Source of the DNA: Smaragdicoccus niigatensis DSM 44881 = NBRC 103563
Lineage (GTDB): Bacteria > Actinomycetota > Actinomycetes > Mycobacteriales > Mycobacteriaceae
Reading direction: 5' to 3'
Length of the DNA stretch: 64,000 nucleotides
Assembly (NCBI RefSeq): GCF_000380645.1
Contig: NZ_AQXZ01000017.1
Span: 558,001-622,000 of the forward strand
This document shows positions 10,501-18,513 of this stretch, piece by piece. The notes under the pieces were generated by a model. That model saw only the letters and a program-made list of their open reading frames with translations. It was not told where the DNA came from and did no database searches. Position 1 is the stretch's first letter. The number at the start of each line of letters is the position of its first letter. The translations under genes and the position numbers were made by a program.

Positions 10501-11576
10501 CCCGTTTCGAGCGCGACGTCCGCCCAGCTTTTGATCGACCGGTCGGGAGGTGGGAACTGGCGAATACGCTGTTCGGTGTTGCGAAGGTCCGGAACTGACG
10601 TGAGCGCCAGCTTCGGGCCAGGCCGGCACTGAAGGCCAGCTTGCGCCGGCAGTTCCAGGAGCGGGACGTCGGCGTACGACCAATTCGTATCGAACTGACC
10701 AGCCCGTTTCATCGCATTCTCGTTCCGGGTGGACAGCGCGCGTTGCTCCAAGACGAGCAGACTCACCTTCCCGAGCAGCACCGATGGCAGCACCATCACC
10801 GACTGCGGCAGGAGGAACGTCAGCGCCCGCACGATTCCGCGGAACGTCGCGAGGACCGCGGCGTCGAAGCGCGACCAGGTCAGCTCCAGCTGCGAGCGAA
10901 GCTGCGGGGTCAGCGTTCCGGCGGTGACGATCAGCGCCAGCCAAGCCGGGAACCATACGATGATCCGCCACAGGAACCGCGGTACGAACCACAGCGGCTT
11001 CGGACGGGTGACATGCAGGATGAAGTCGAGCACGTCATCCGAGGCCTGTGTTCGGCGCAAGGTGTTCGTGCACATATCGTCGAAATACACTTCGAACTCC
11101 GGATACGTCTCCGGCAGATCGTGCGGCCGAATTCCCATGAGGGCGCCGAGCTCTCGGCCCTCCTGATAGATCTCCTCGAGGAGTTCGGGCTTGAGCTGGC
11201 GGCCGAAGTACTGCTGCGCATCGAGCGACCCTTTGAGCAGCGTCGCGAACACCCACGCCCACGGAGAGGGGTTCAACGCGGTGTAGCGCTCGCCATCGGG
11301 TCGGGTTCCGGCGATGCGAACGTGCAGCTCACGCAGTCGGGCGGCCTCGAGCATCGAGCCGCGCTCGCCGCCATAAACCCAGTTGGCGAGCGACATCACG
11401 GTCTCGGTGAGCCGTTTCCAGGCTTCATTTTTGAAGTCCGAATGGTCGGTGACACCCGCGCCAACGTCGGGATGCATGACTTGGAGCAGCAGTGCGCGCA
11501 CCGCGAAGAACCCGGCCCGGCTGTCGCCGAAATGGCGGTAAAGCGCCGAGCCCTTCTGTGTTGCTTGTGCCTTCAC
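10497..11576 (-). CDS. DUF2236 oxygenase-like protein 2
   Basis: A 359-residue DUF2236 protein starting at a GTG. It shows GSALYRHFGDSRAGFFAVRA and VMHPDVGAGVTDHS at the N-terminus, then RELHVRIAG and YTALNPSPWAWVFATL. The latter is the family helix usually written WVHAT, here with Phe in place of His. A proline-rich tail (RQFPPPDRS) closes the protein. It begins 5 bases after the stop of a small membrane protein, forming a two-gene operon under the double GATAG-N15-CTATC operator. No secretion signal is seen. Family membership is clear; catalytic competence is uncertain given the His-to-Phe change. Confidence 0.85.
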   Translation of the reverse strand: MKAQATQKGSALYRHFGDSRAGFFAVRALLLQVMHPDVGAGVTDHSDFKNEAWKRLTETVMSLANWVYGGERGSMLEAARLRELHVRIAGTRPDGERYTALNPSPWAWVFATLLKGSLDAQQYFGRQLKPELLEEIYQEGRELGALMGIRPHDLPETYPEFEVYFDDMCTNTLRRTQASDDVLDFILHVTRPKPLWFVPRFLWRIIVWFPAWLALIVTAGTLTPQLRSQLELTWSRFDAAVLATFRGIVRALTFLLPQSVMVLPSVLLGKVSLLVLEQRALSTRNENAMKRAGQFDTNWSYADVPLLELPAQAGLQCRPGPKLALTSVPDLRNTEQRIRQFPPPDRSIKSWADVALETG

Positions 11577-11581
11577 GGGGG

Positions 11582-11860
11582 TCAGCTGTCCGAACCGGAT
11601 TGTGCGGTGCGCATCGCGTGCACATCGTCGGCGGCGCGCACCGCCAGCATGACAAGTTCACACAACACACGCAGGACGAGCATTCCGCCGACCAGCAGTC
11701 CAGGCCCGACGACGAACAGGGCGGCCAGGCCAGCCCACGTGTTCCACCAGAAACCCAGGCCCGCGAGGAGCGCCCACAGCGCGACCAGTCCCAGCGGCGC
11801 GATGGCGTAGAAGAACCGCATGATCGTGGGTGTGTGAACAGTCTTGAAACCGAAGTCCAT
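11582..11860 (-). CDS. Small membrane protein, DUF4282-like
   Basis: A 92-residue protein with two hydrophobic helices (around IAPLGLVALWALLAGLGFWW and LAALFVVGPGLLVGGMLVL) between a short N-terminal MDFGFKTVHTPTIMRFFY and a charged C-terminus. The pattern resembles DUF4282 inner-membrane proteins, but I cannot confirm the family without a profile search. The ATG at 11860 is preferred over an in-frame start at 11932, because the longer version would run through the operator at 11917-11945. It precedes a DUF2236 gene by 5 bases and probably anchors or partners it. Confidence 0.6.
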   Translation of the reverse strand: MDFGFKTVHTPTIMRFFYAIAPLGLVALWALLAGLGFWWNTWAGLAALFVVGPGLLVGGMLVLRVLCELVMLAVRAADDVHAMRTAQSGSDS

Positions 11861-11916
11861 GAGAACTCTTTCTACGGCAAAGGGTCCCGTAAGCCGATGT
11901 GCAATCGACGAATCGG

Positions 11917-11945
11917 GCGATAGAACTCTCATGGAAATCTATCAG
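11917..11945. promoter_or_regulatory. GATAG-N15-CTATC operator, copy 3
   Basis: GCGATAGAA (11917-11925), 11 bases, ATCTATCAG (11937-11945); arms match at 6 of 9 positions and the GATAG/CTATC cores keep the 15-base spacing. It lies upstream of the minus-strand DUF4282-like/DUF2236 operon. Confidence 0.5.
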
Positions 11946-11959
11946 CAGTCGTTGACGTG

Positions 11960-11988
11960 GTGATAGAAAGGGTCGATACTTCTATCAC
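11960..11988. promoter_or_regulatory. GATAG-N15-CTATC operator, copy 2 (perfect arms)
   Basis: GTGATAGAA (11960-11968), 11 bases, TTCTATCAC (11980-11988): a perfect 9-11-9 inverted repeat. It lies between the divergent minus-strand operon (start 11860) and the plus-strand DUF2236 gene (start 12042). With the copy at 11917 it gives two sites in one divergent promoter. Confidence 0.7.
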
Positions 11989-12041
11989 AAGCGGATGTGG
12001 TTCCGCACATATTGCTGCCGCGCAAGCGGAGGGAGTCAACG

Positions 12042-12956
12042 ATGTCTGCCCGAAAGCTCGAGAACAGCCGTCAAGCTATTGAGGTGACCCAAGGACAGGG
12101 GAGCCAGGCTCCTTATTCCGATGCCCGAACAGAGAGTCAAGAGGCGCTGGTACGTCGACTGTGGCTCGGGCCGGCGGTATTTCTGGCCGGACCGGCCAAT
12201 GTCGTGATGCAGATGTCCAACTATCCGGTCGCGCGCGGAATCACCGAAAGCAAGGTCGAGTCCGGGTCCGTACTCAAGCATCCGTTCAAGCGCTTCCGTA
12301 CGACGGTCGGCTACCTCGACATCTCCTTGTTCGGCGACGACAAACTCCGTGCGGACTACCGCAATGCGATCAACGGTGCACACCGCCATATTCACTCGAC
12401 TGATGCGAGTCCGGTTCAGTACAACGCCTTCAATCGTCACCTGCAGTTGTGGGTTGCGAGCTGCCTTTACTACGGATTTCGAGACATGACCATCGGCCTG
12501 CACGGACCGTTGACCGATCAGGAGGAGGAAGACCTGCTCCAGGCGTCCTCGCGGATGGGCACCACGCTGCAGATCCCAGCGGAGATGTGGCACCCGAATC
12601 GTCAGGCATTCGAGACGTACTGGGCCGACGGAATGCGGCAGACGCACTGGGACGATGAAACGCGCGCTTATGCCCGTAACCTGGTGAATTCCGATTTCTT
12701 CCCGGGTGCACAGAAGGTATTCAAGGTGTTCTTCGGTGCGCCGATGCGGTTCTTCAACATCGGCTTCCTGCCGCGGGAGCTGCGCGATGAACTGGGCTTG
12801 GAGTGGACCGAAAGCGACGAGCGGACGTTCCGTCGGTTGATGCGATTGCTCGGTACCGTCTCGCGTCCGCTGCCCTTCGCCCTCCGCCGCGTCCCGACGA
12901 ACTGGATGGCTTGGAACCTGCGCATACGGCGCAGGCTCGGGAAGCCGATGATTTAG
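12042..12956 (+). CDS. DUF2236 oxygenase-like protein 3
   Basis: A 304-residue DUF2236 protein. Family features are LGPAVFLAGPANVVMQMS at the start of the domain, then GAHRHIHS, YNAFNRHLQLWVASCLYYG (Ala-Ser where most members have His-Ala) and a conserved basic C-terminus (RRRLGKPMI). The ATG at 12042 follows a strong GGAGGGAG site. It is transcribed away from the DUF4282/DUF2236 pair across a promoter with two copies of the 29-base operator, so the three genes should be co-regulated with DUF2236 protein 1. It is single-gene; the convergent BVMO-type gene ends 12 bases beyond. The substrate is unknown. Confidence 0.85.
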   Translation: MSARKLENSRQAIEVTQGQGSQAPYSDARTESQEALVRRLWLGPAVFLAGPANVVMQMSNYPVARGITESKVESGSVLKHPFKRFRTTVGYLDISLFGDDKLRADYRNAINGAHRHIHSTDASPVQYNAFNRHLQLWVASCLYYGFRDMTIGLHGPLTDQEEEDLLQASSRMGTTLQIPAEMWHPNRQAFETYWADGMRQTHWDDETRAYARNLVNSDFFPGAQKVFKVFFGAPMRFFNIGFLPRELRDELGLEWTESDERTFRRLMRLLGTVSRPLPFALRRVPTNWMAWNLRIRRRLGKPMI

Positions 12957-12968
12957 GGCGCGTCTGCC

Positions 12969-14426
12969 TTAGGTCAGGTGGTAATCCCGGTCGTCGGGTT
13001 TGCTCAGCATCCGGGTCAGGGTCGCTCGGTCGTACGGCCAGAGGTCGACGGTTCCGCCCTCGGTCAGGTACCACGAGTTGCAGCCGGTGTTCCACACCGT
13101 GGGTCCGAGGGCGTCGGCAACGCCGTCGTTGAATCGAGTCGTGGCTTCCTCCGTTACCTCGACCGTCGAGATCTCCCCGTCGCGGAACCGCTCCAGCCAG
13201 CGTGCGATGTACCGGGCAGTGACCTCAGAGGAGTACTGGAGCGATATCGAGGCCGTGGGCGAGTTCGGGCCGAGCACGGTGAAGAAGTTCGGGAACCCTG
13301 GGATTGCGGACATGCAGTACGCCCGCGGGCCCTTGTCCCACGCGTCATCGATCGACAGGCCATCGCGTCCACGCAGATTCATCGGCCGCATGTAGTTATG
13401 GGCTTTGAAGCCTGTCGCGAAGATGAGCAGATCGACGTCGTGGTGGCGCCCGTCGGCCGTCACGATTCCGGTCGGAGTGATGCGCTCGATCTTCGAGTTG
13501 ACGAGTTCCGCATTGCTGGCCCGGATCGCCCGGTAGTACGAGCCCGACACAACCTGGCGTTTGCAGAACGGTTCGTAGTCTGGCGTGAGCTGTTCGCGAA
13601 GCTCCCGGTCCCGAACTTGAACGCGAAGGCTTGCCCGTACGGCACCTTGGACCGCGCGGCGGCGCCACGTCGGCTTGGTCGTGATGTCGGCGAGGAACCC
13701 GGAGCCCCAGAGAAGCGTGTCGTAGACGGCGCGATTGACTCGCGGTAGTCGGCGGAGAACAGCACCGGTGAGGGGCAGTTGCGGCATACCGGTCGGGGCC
13801 CACACGACCCATTGGGCCGTGCGGACGAAGTGGGTGATGCGCGCGGCTTCGCGCTGTAGCGCCGAGACGACCTGGACTCCGGTTGAGCCGGTTCCGATGA
13901 CCGCGATCCGCCGCCCTCTCGTGTTCAGTGAGTCGTCCCAGCGGGCCGTGTGGACGACGTCTCCCTCGAACGATTCGAGACCTTCGATGTCCGGCATGGA
14001 GGGATGGTGAAGCACGCCGGTCGCAGCGATGACGAAGTCGGCGTTGTATTCGGTGCCGTCGGCGGTCGTGACGTGCCAACCGGATTCGGTGTAGTTCGCG
14101 GCGACGACCTCGGCATCGAAGCGGGTGTGGGCGCGAAGATTGAACTTGTCGGCGACGTCGCTCATATACCGCTGGATCTCCGAACCCGGAGCGAAGATGT
14201 GCGACCAGTCGGGGTTTGGCGCGAACGAGAACTGATACAGGCTGGACGGAACGTCGCAGGTCAGGCCAGGGTAGTGATTCCAATACCAAACGCCGCCGAC
14301 GTCGCCGCCCTTCTCGAGGACGAGGAAATCGTGAAACCCGGCTTTCTGCAGCGTGACCGCGGTCGTGATACCGGCGACGCCGGCTCCGATGATCACGACC
14401 TTGGGCGTGCGTTTGACAGTCGCCAT
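12969..14426 (-). CDS. Flavin-dependent Baeyer-Villiger-type monooxygenase
   Basis: A 485-residue FAD/NADPH monooxygenase. Rossmann motifs are GAGVAG near the N-terminus (VVIIGAGVAGITTAV) and GTGSTG mid-protein. Between them lies FEGDVVHTARWD, matching the Baeyer-Villiger fingerprint FxGxxxHTxxW. Such enzymes insert oxygen next to a ketone, giving an ester or lactone; some family members hydroxylate N or S instead. The start at 14426 follows AGAGAGGGAAAGCC; an upstream GTG at 14453 is less likely. It is the last gene of a unit with a carotenoid-cleavage oxygenase and a nitroreductase, suggesting it oxidises the ketone or aldehyde made by C=C cleavage. Confidence 0.9.
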   Translation of the reverse strand: MATVKRTPKVVIIGAGVAGITTAVTLQKAGFHDFLVLEKGGDVGGVWYWNHYPGLTCDVPSSLYQFSFAPNPDWSHIFAPGSEIQRYMSDVADKFNLRAHTRFDAEVVAANYTESGWHVTTADGTEYNADFVIAATGVLHHPSMPDIEGLESFEGDVVHTARWDDSLNTRGRRIAVIGTGSTGVQVVSALQREAARITHFVRTAQWVVWAPTGMPQLPLTGAVLRRLPRVNRAVYDTLLWGSGFLADITTKPTWRRRAVQGAVRASLRVQVRDRELREQLTPDYEPFCKRQVVSGSYYRAIRASNAELVNSKIERITPTGIVTADGRHHDVDLLIFATGFKAHNYMRPMNLRGRDGLSIDDAWDKGPRAYCMSAIPGFPNFFTVLGPNSPTASISLQYSSEVTARYIARWLERFRDGEISTVEVTEEATTRFNDGVADALGPTVWNTGCNSWYLTEGGTVDLWPYDRATLTRMLSKPDDRDYHLT

Positions 14427-14460
14427 TGGCTTTCCCTCTCTCCGCGAACCCACAGCCTGA

Positions 14461-15180
14461 CTACCACCGCTCCCAGCGGATCGCTTCGGCCGCCGGTCGT
14501 CGGGACACCGGCCCGAACTTTCCGGCCGGCCAACCCACCGGCACGATCGCGTAGATATTCACGTGGCCGGGCACGCCGAGAATCGACTTGAACTCCTGCT
14601 CGAACATCGTGTGCCAGGTGGTCATGGTCGCGGCCAATCCGAGGGCGCGGGCCATGAGTAGCAGGTTCTGCACACTTGGATAGATCGACGATGCTTCACC
14701 GATCTCGAGGGAGCGTCGAGTGTTCCGCAGCGACCGCAGTGAGTCCGCTACACCGAGTTTCGCGAAGGCGGACGCCTGCCGATTGAGGGCTTTCGCCATC
14801 CGTCCCAGCATCCCGCGCAACTCGTAGCACGCGACGATGAGTACGGGCACCTCGTCGAAATGATCAGCCTGGTAGCGAAGGGCTTTCATGAGGCCGTTCC
14901 ACTTTTCCGGCGTCATGTGCGGCGGTGGCGATTGCGTTCCGATGTACCAGTCGACGATGCGCCGCCACACGGGAGCCAGGCGAGCGATCTGCTCCCGATC
15001 GGTCACGACGAGAAACGTGAAGCTCTGATTGTTGCCACCGCTCGGGGCATATGTAGCCGCCGTGATGAGCTTCTCGATGAGCTCGCGCGGGACCGGATCG
15101 GGCTTCAGGCGCCGCATGGCACGCATCGTCGACATGACGTTCAACAGCGGCGCATCTTCGCCGAAGGCGAGTTCGGTCAT
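14461..15180 (-). CDS. Nitroreductase-family FMN oxidoreductase
   Basis: A 239-residue nitroreductase-fold protein: RAMRRLKPDPVPRELIEKLI, then the FMN-binding AATYAPSGGNNQSFTFLVV, and IYPSVQNLLLMARALGLAAT in the C-terminal half. Members reduce nitroaromatics, quinones or enones with NAD(P)H, and some are dehydrogenases. Its ATG overlaps the stop of the carotenoid-cleavage oxygenase (ATGA), so the two are translationally coupled; the monooxygenase starts 34 bases after its stop. A role in reducing an enone or quinone formed from the cleavage product is an inference. Confidence 0.85.
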   Translation of the reverse strand: MTELAFGEDAPLLNVMSTMRAMRRLKPDPVPRELIEKLITAATYAPSGGNNQSFTFLVVTDREQIARLAPVWRRIVDWYIGTQSPPPHMTPEKWNGLMKALRYQADHFDEVPVLIVACYELRGMLGRMAKALNRQASAFAKLGVADSLRSLRNTRRSLEIGEASSIYPSVQNLLLMARALGLAATMTTWHTMFEQEFKSILGVPGHVNIYAIVPVGWPAGKFGPVSRRPAAEAIRWERW

Positions 15181-16619
15181 GCCTTCGATACTGCGACCCG
15201 CGGCGTGAAGCTGCCGTGGAAACCAGGGAAGAAGTGGCCGTTCAGGCGGGCGATTGCCACCGCATCGTCCTCAATCTTGGCCGCGTCCAGAATGTGCAGT
15301 TCGGTCCGGTGCTCGGCGGCGTTGTAGGTAAGGACCAGAATCCAGCCGTCGTCCTCGGCGGCGTTGTCTGAGCGGGGTACGAAGATCGGCTCCCCGGCCG
15401 TGGTGCTCGACTCGAATGCATGTTGGCGATGCTCGCCGGTGACATGGTCCAGCTTGGCGATGACGCTGGAGCCGTCGACATATTCGGTGAAATAGGTGAA
15501 TCGGTGTTCGCGTCCCGTGCGGCGCTCATCATGGGTGGGGAATTCGCACGCGGCCATCTCGATCTCTTCGCGGAGAACTCGCCCGCGCGGCGTAATACGG
15601 AGCCGGGTGGGCCACGCGGCGTTCGGAAGAACGCCATCGCGGAATGTCTTGAGCCCGGTGGAGAGGAACTCGAACGATTCATGCTGCACGACATCGAGAA
15701 CGATGTCTCCGTTGTCTTCATATGCGTTTCCGACATGGAAGTAGACCAACGGATCGCACTCGATCACACGCTGCCGGCCACCGTCCCGAGGGACGAGCAC
15801 GATCTTCATTCCCTTCTCCGGGCGGTAATCGGCGGCATCCCCGGTGGTCCCGAATCCGGCAAGCGCCAGCGCACCCTTGATCGGGTCCACGAAAATGGGC
15901 GACAGTGCGAACACCAAATAGCGCTCGGTGATGGCGAAGTCGTGCTGGACGATGACGTCCTCGAGCGGCACGACGCCCATGGTGGTCAGGCGGCCGCTCG
16001 GATCGACGCGATAGCACCGGAGCCCGGCGGGGATGTGCATCCCCAGTCGCGGGGCGAGATCGAGACCGAAATTGAACAGTTCGCCCGTGACCGGGTCGAT
16101 TTTGGGGTGTGCCGAGAATCTGGTGAGGCGAGGAAGGCGGCCGTCGAAATCGCACACGCCTTTCGTGGTGAGGTCGTCGAGATCGATATCCCAGGGACGG
16201 CCGATGTCGCTGAGGGCGAGGAGCCTCTCGGCGTGGACGACCGCATGCGTGTTGGCGCTGTCTGCCGGGAATTGACCGGCGTTGTGTCGGAGTCCGCGGG
16301 CCTGGGTGTAGAGCCCCCGCACCTGCCCGCCACGCCCGGCTTCCTGCGCGTGAAATTTCGGAGTGCGGACGTACCGAGACTGGAAGCGGACAGTGCCACT
16401 TTCGATGACGAATTTCGACACGAGGCCGTCGCCGTCGAAAATGTGGTCGGCGGCGAATCCGCCAGAGTTGAATCGGCCCGGTCCGATTCGATAGAGAGTT
16501 CCCTGAAGTTCTTGGGGCACAACACCAATCAGCGCAAGCTCGACTTCGCGGGGGACTTCCCGGGCGTCCTCGAACGCGCGGGCGTTGTATTGCCGGGTAT
16601 TCGGGATCGTAGCGGCCAT
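15177..16619 (-). CDS. Carotenoid/stilbene-cleavage oxygenase (RPE65 family) 1
   Basis: A 480-residue beta-propeller Fe(II) dioxygenase. All four iron-binding histidines can be assigned: H171 (FSAHPKIDP), H226 (VIVQHDFAI), H295 (VYFHVGNAY) and H468 (PGFHGSF). The family cleaves C=C bonds of carotenoids, apocarotenoids or stilbenes to carbonyl products. No signal peptide is seen. The start at 16619 is set by GGAGG 10 bases upstream; the much longer open frame to 17117 crosses the divergent TetR gene. It heads an operon with nitroreductase and BVMO-type genes and faces a TetR over a palindromic promoter. It is clearly paralogous to the gene at 48960-50390. Carotenoid versus phenolic stilbene substrate cannot be decided here. 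Confidence 0.93.
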   Translation of the reverse strand: MAATIPNTRQYNARAFEDAREVPREVELALIGVVPQELQGTLYRIGPGRFNSGGFAADHIFDGDGLVSKFVIESGTVRFQSRYVRTPKFHAQEAGRGGQVRGLYTQARGLRHNAGQFPADSANTHAVVHAERLLALSDIGRPWDIDLDDLTTKGVCDFDGRLPRLTRFSAHPKIDPVTGELFNFGLDLAPRLGMHIPAGLRCYRVDPSGRLTTMGVVPLEDVIVQHDFAITERYLVFALSPIFVDPIKGALALAGFGTTGDAADYRPEKGMKIVLVPRDGGRQRVIECDPLVYFHVGNAYEDNGDIVLDVVQHESFEFLSTGLKTFRDGVLPNAAWPTRLRITPRGRVLREEIEMAACEFPTHDERRTGREHRFTYFTEYVDGSSVIAKLDHVTGEHRQHAFESSTTAGEPIFVPRSDNAAEDDGWILVLTYNAAEHRTELHILDAAKIEDDAVAIARLNGHFFPGFHGSFTPRVAVSKA

Positions 16620-16639
16620 GGCAGCGATGCCTCCATCTG

Positions 16640-16674
16640 GATACGTTCGTTGTATCTGAATACGCGCGTATTCA
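16640..16674. promoter_or_regulatory. Double palindrome in the divergent CCO/TetR promoter
   Basis: TGAATACGCGCGTATTCA (16657-16674) is a perfect 18-base palindrome. Immediately beside it GATAC-N7-GTATC (16640-16656) is a second inverted repeat. Both lie in the 84 bases between the oxygenase start (16619) and the TetR start (16704), the expected position for a TetR autoregulatory operator. Confidence 0.75.
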
Positions 16675-16703
16675 CTCTGAGTCTGTGTTCCGCATTTGTC
16701 AAG

Positions 16704-17351
16704 ATGTTCGGTGTGACCACCGAAAAGCCGTACGCGGGAAAGCTCGCCGACGAGCGCCGCGCGGAACGTCGAGAACGCTTGGTCGCGGCGGGATTTGACC
16801 TGCTCGGCACCGAGGGAACAGCTGGTACGAGTGTGCGTGCCGTATGTGCCAGAGCAGGTTTGTCGAGCCGGTATTTCTACGAGAGCTTCGCGAACATCGA
16901 CGAGCTCCTGGTTGCGGTATTCGATGACGTGACGACTCGAACATTGGGCCAATCGACGCAGGTCTTCCTCGATCCGGGCGCGACGATCGAGAGCGCGGTG
17001 CGCGCCGTGGGGGAAACGTTCGTCGTCATGAGCCGCGACGAACGGGCCATGCGCATCGGATTCATCGAAGCGTGGGGCAGTGAAGCGGTCATGCGGCGAC
17101 GGGTCGCGTATCTGCACGGCTCAGCGCAGTTGCTCTCCACCTTCGCGTGCGAAAAATCCGGTGTCCCGAGCGACCGCCGCGCGGGCGTCGACGTCGCCGC
17201 CTTCATGGTCGTCGGCGGGCTTCTCGAAGCCATCCTCGGATGGATCGACGGATCGCTCGACGTCGACGGAACGACGCTGGTGAAGCACTTCACGCCCGCC
17301 GCGGTCGCGGCCATCGAGCGAGCGATTGCGGACGCGAAGCGAGAGAACTAA
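16704..17351 (+). CDS. TetR-family regulator of the carotenoid-cleavage operon
   Basis: A 215-residue TetR protein. The HTH covers residues ~20-65, with AGTSVRAVCARAGLSSRYFY as recognition region; SRYFYESF is typical of the subgroup with a tyrosine-rich third helix. The C-terminal domain (FMVVGGLLEAILGWIDG) forms the dimer face. It is transcribed divergently from the CCO operon across perfect palindromes, so it most likely represses that operon and itself and is released by the substrate or a cleavage product. The stop is followed by a small hairpin shared with the convergent thiolase. Confidence 0.9.
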   Translation: MFGVTTEKPYAGKLADERRAERRERLVAAGFDLLGTEGTAGTSVRAVCARAGLSSRYFYESFANIDELLVAVFDDVTTRTLGQSTQVFLDPGATIESAVRAVGETFVVMSRDERAMRIGFIEAWGSEAVMRRRVAYLHGSAQLLSTFACEKSGVPSDRRAGVDVAAFMVVGGLLEAILGWIDGSLDVDGTTLVKHFTPAAVAAIERAIADAKREN

Positions 17352-17353
17352 CG

Positions 17354-17368
17354 GCGGTGCCTCACCGC
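17354..17368. terminator. Short bidirectional hairpin between convergent genes
   Basis: GCGGTG-CCT-CACCGC is a perfect 6-bp stem in the 16-base gap between the TetR stop (17351) and the thiolase stop (17368). Confidence 0.45.
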
Positions 17369-18513
17369 TACAGCCGCTCGATGATCGTGACGTTCGCCTG
17401 ACCGCCGCCCTCGCACATGGTCAGTAGCCCGTACCTACCGCCGGTTCGTTCGAGCTCATGAAGAAGCGTCGTGAGCAAGCGTGCACCAGTCGCGCCCAGC
17501 GGATGCCCGAGCGCGATGGCGCCGCCGTTGACGTTGACCTTGGCGTGGTCAGCTTTGAGGTCGTGCACCCACGCCATGACAACTGACGCGAAGGCCTCGT
17601 TGATCTCGACGAGATCGATGTCGTCGATGCTCATTCCCGCGCGATCGAGAGCTCGCTGACAGGCGGGGATCGGAGCGTGGAGCATCATCACGGGGTCGGC
17701 GCCGAGCACGGTCAGGTTGTGAATCCGGGCCCGCGGAGTGAATCCGTGGGACTTCACTGCGTGCTCCGAGGCAATGAGAAGCGCAGCTGCGCCGTCGGAG
17801 ATCTGGCTCGAGACCGCGGCCGTCAGACGTCCGCCGGGCACCAGCGTGTCGAGCGCTGCCATCTTCGCCAAGCTGGTGTCACGCGGGCCTTCGTCATGGC
17901 GGAGTTCGCCGAACGGGACGATTTCCCGATCGAACCGACCCTCGGTCCGTGCCGTGATCGCCCGCGTATGACTCTCGAGCGCGAAGATCTCCATCTCCTC
18001 GCGTGTGAGGTTCCACTGGTCGGCGATCATCTCGGCAGACCGGAATTGATTGATGTCGGTCGGGTAGCGCTGCTCCCAGCCCTTGCAGCCCCGCCATGGG
18101 TCGGTCGCACCGAACGGCTCGCCGACGCTGAACGACGACAGAATCGGATACTGCGTCATCTTCTGCACGCCACCCGCGATCACGAGATCCTGGGTTCCGC
18201 TCATGACGCCTTGTGCCGCGAAGTGGACGGCCTGCTGGGACGATCCGCATTGACGATCGATCGTGACGCCCGGCACCGTTTCCGGTAGTCCGGCGGCGAG
18301 GGCCGACGTGCGTGCGATGTCGCCGGCCTGCGCGCCGATCGCGTCGAGGCAACCGAAGATGACGTCGTCGATGGCACTGGGGTCGAAGTCGCCGCGCTCG
18401 ACGAGTGCGCGGATGACGTGCGCGCCCATGTCTGCCGGATGCGCCTCGGTGAATCCGCCCTTGCGGCGGCCGACGGGCGTCCGGACGGCGTCGACGATGT
18501 ATGCCTCAGGCAT
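17368..18513 (-). CDS. Acetyl-CoA acyltransferase, FadA6-like thiolase
   Basis: A 381-residue thiolase with nucleophile C89 (DRQCGSSQQAV), H337 (GHPLGATGA) and C367 (MCEGGGQAN), so all catalytic residues are present. The CGSSQQA block and overall wording resemble mycobacterial FadA6 of steroid ring degradation more than classic FadA. It should release acetyl-CoA (or another acyl-CoA) from a 3-ketoacyl-CoA. The start at 18513 follows AAGGAGAG and lies inside the end of the upstream TetR gene (8-base overlap), so it is the last gene of the NTF2-crotonase/SDR/TetR operon. A second thiolase of the same type lies at 58754. Confidence 0.93.
   Translation of the reverse strand: MPEAYIVDAVRTPVGRRKGGFTEAHPADMGAHVIRALVERGDFDPSAIDDVIFGCLDAIGAQAGDIARTSALAAGLPETVPGVTIDRQCGSSQQAVHFAAQGVMSGTQDLVIAGGVQKMTQYPILSSFSVGEPFGATDPWRGCKGWEQRYPTDINQFRSAEMIADQWNLTREEMEIFALESHTRAITARTEGRFDREIVPFGELRHDEGPRDTSLAKMAALDTLVPGGRLTAAVSSQISDGAAALLIASEHAVKSHGFTPRARIHNLTVLGADPVMMLHAPIPACQRALDRAGMSIDDIDLVEINEAFASVVMAWVHDLKADHAKVNVNGGAIALGHPLGATGARLLTTLLHELERTGGRYGLLTMCEGGGQANVTIIERL

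Noticed and set aside
9679-10992. 437-codon minus-strand frame over the cyclase end and DUF2236-2
   Set aside because: It crosses two well-supported genes and has low-complexity Arg/Asp-rich sequence.
15420-16703. N-terminal extension of the TetR at 16704 through the carotenoid-cleavage gene
   Set aside because: The extension is antisense to the oxygenase and lies upstream of the palindromic promoter; the regulator starts at 16704.
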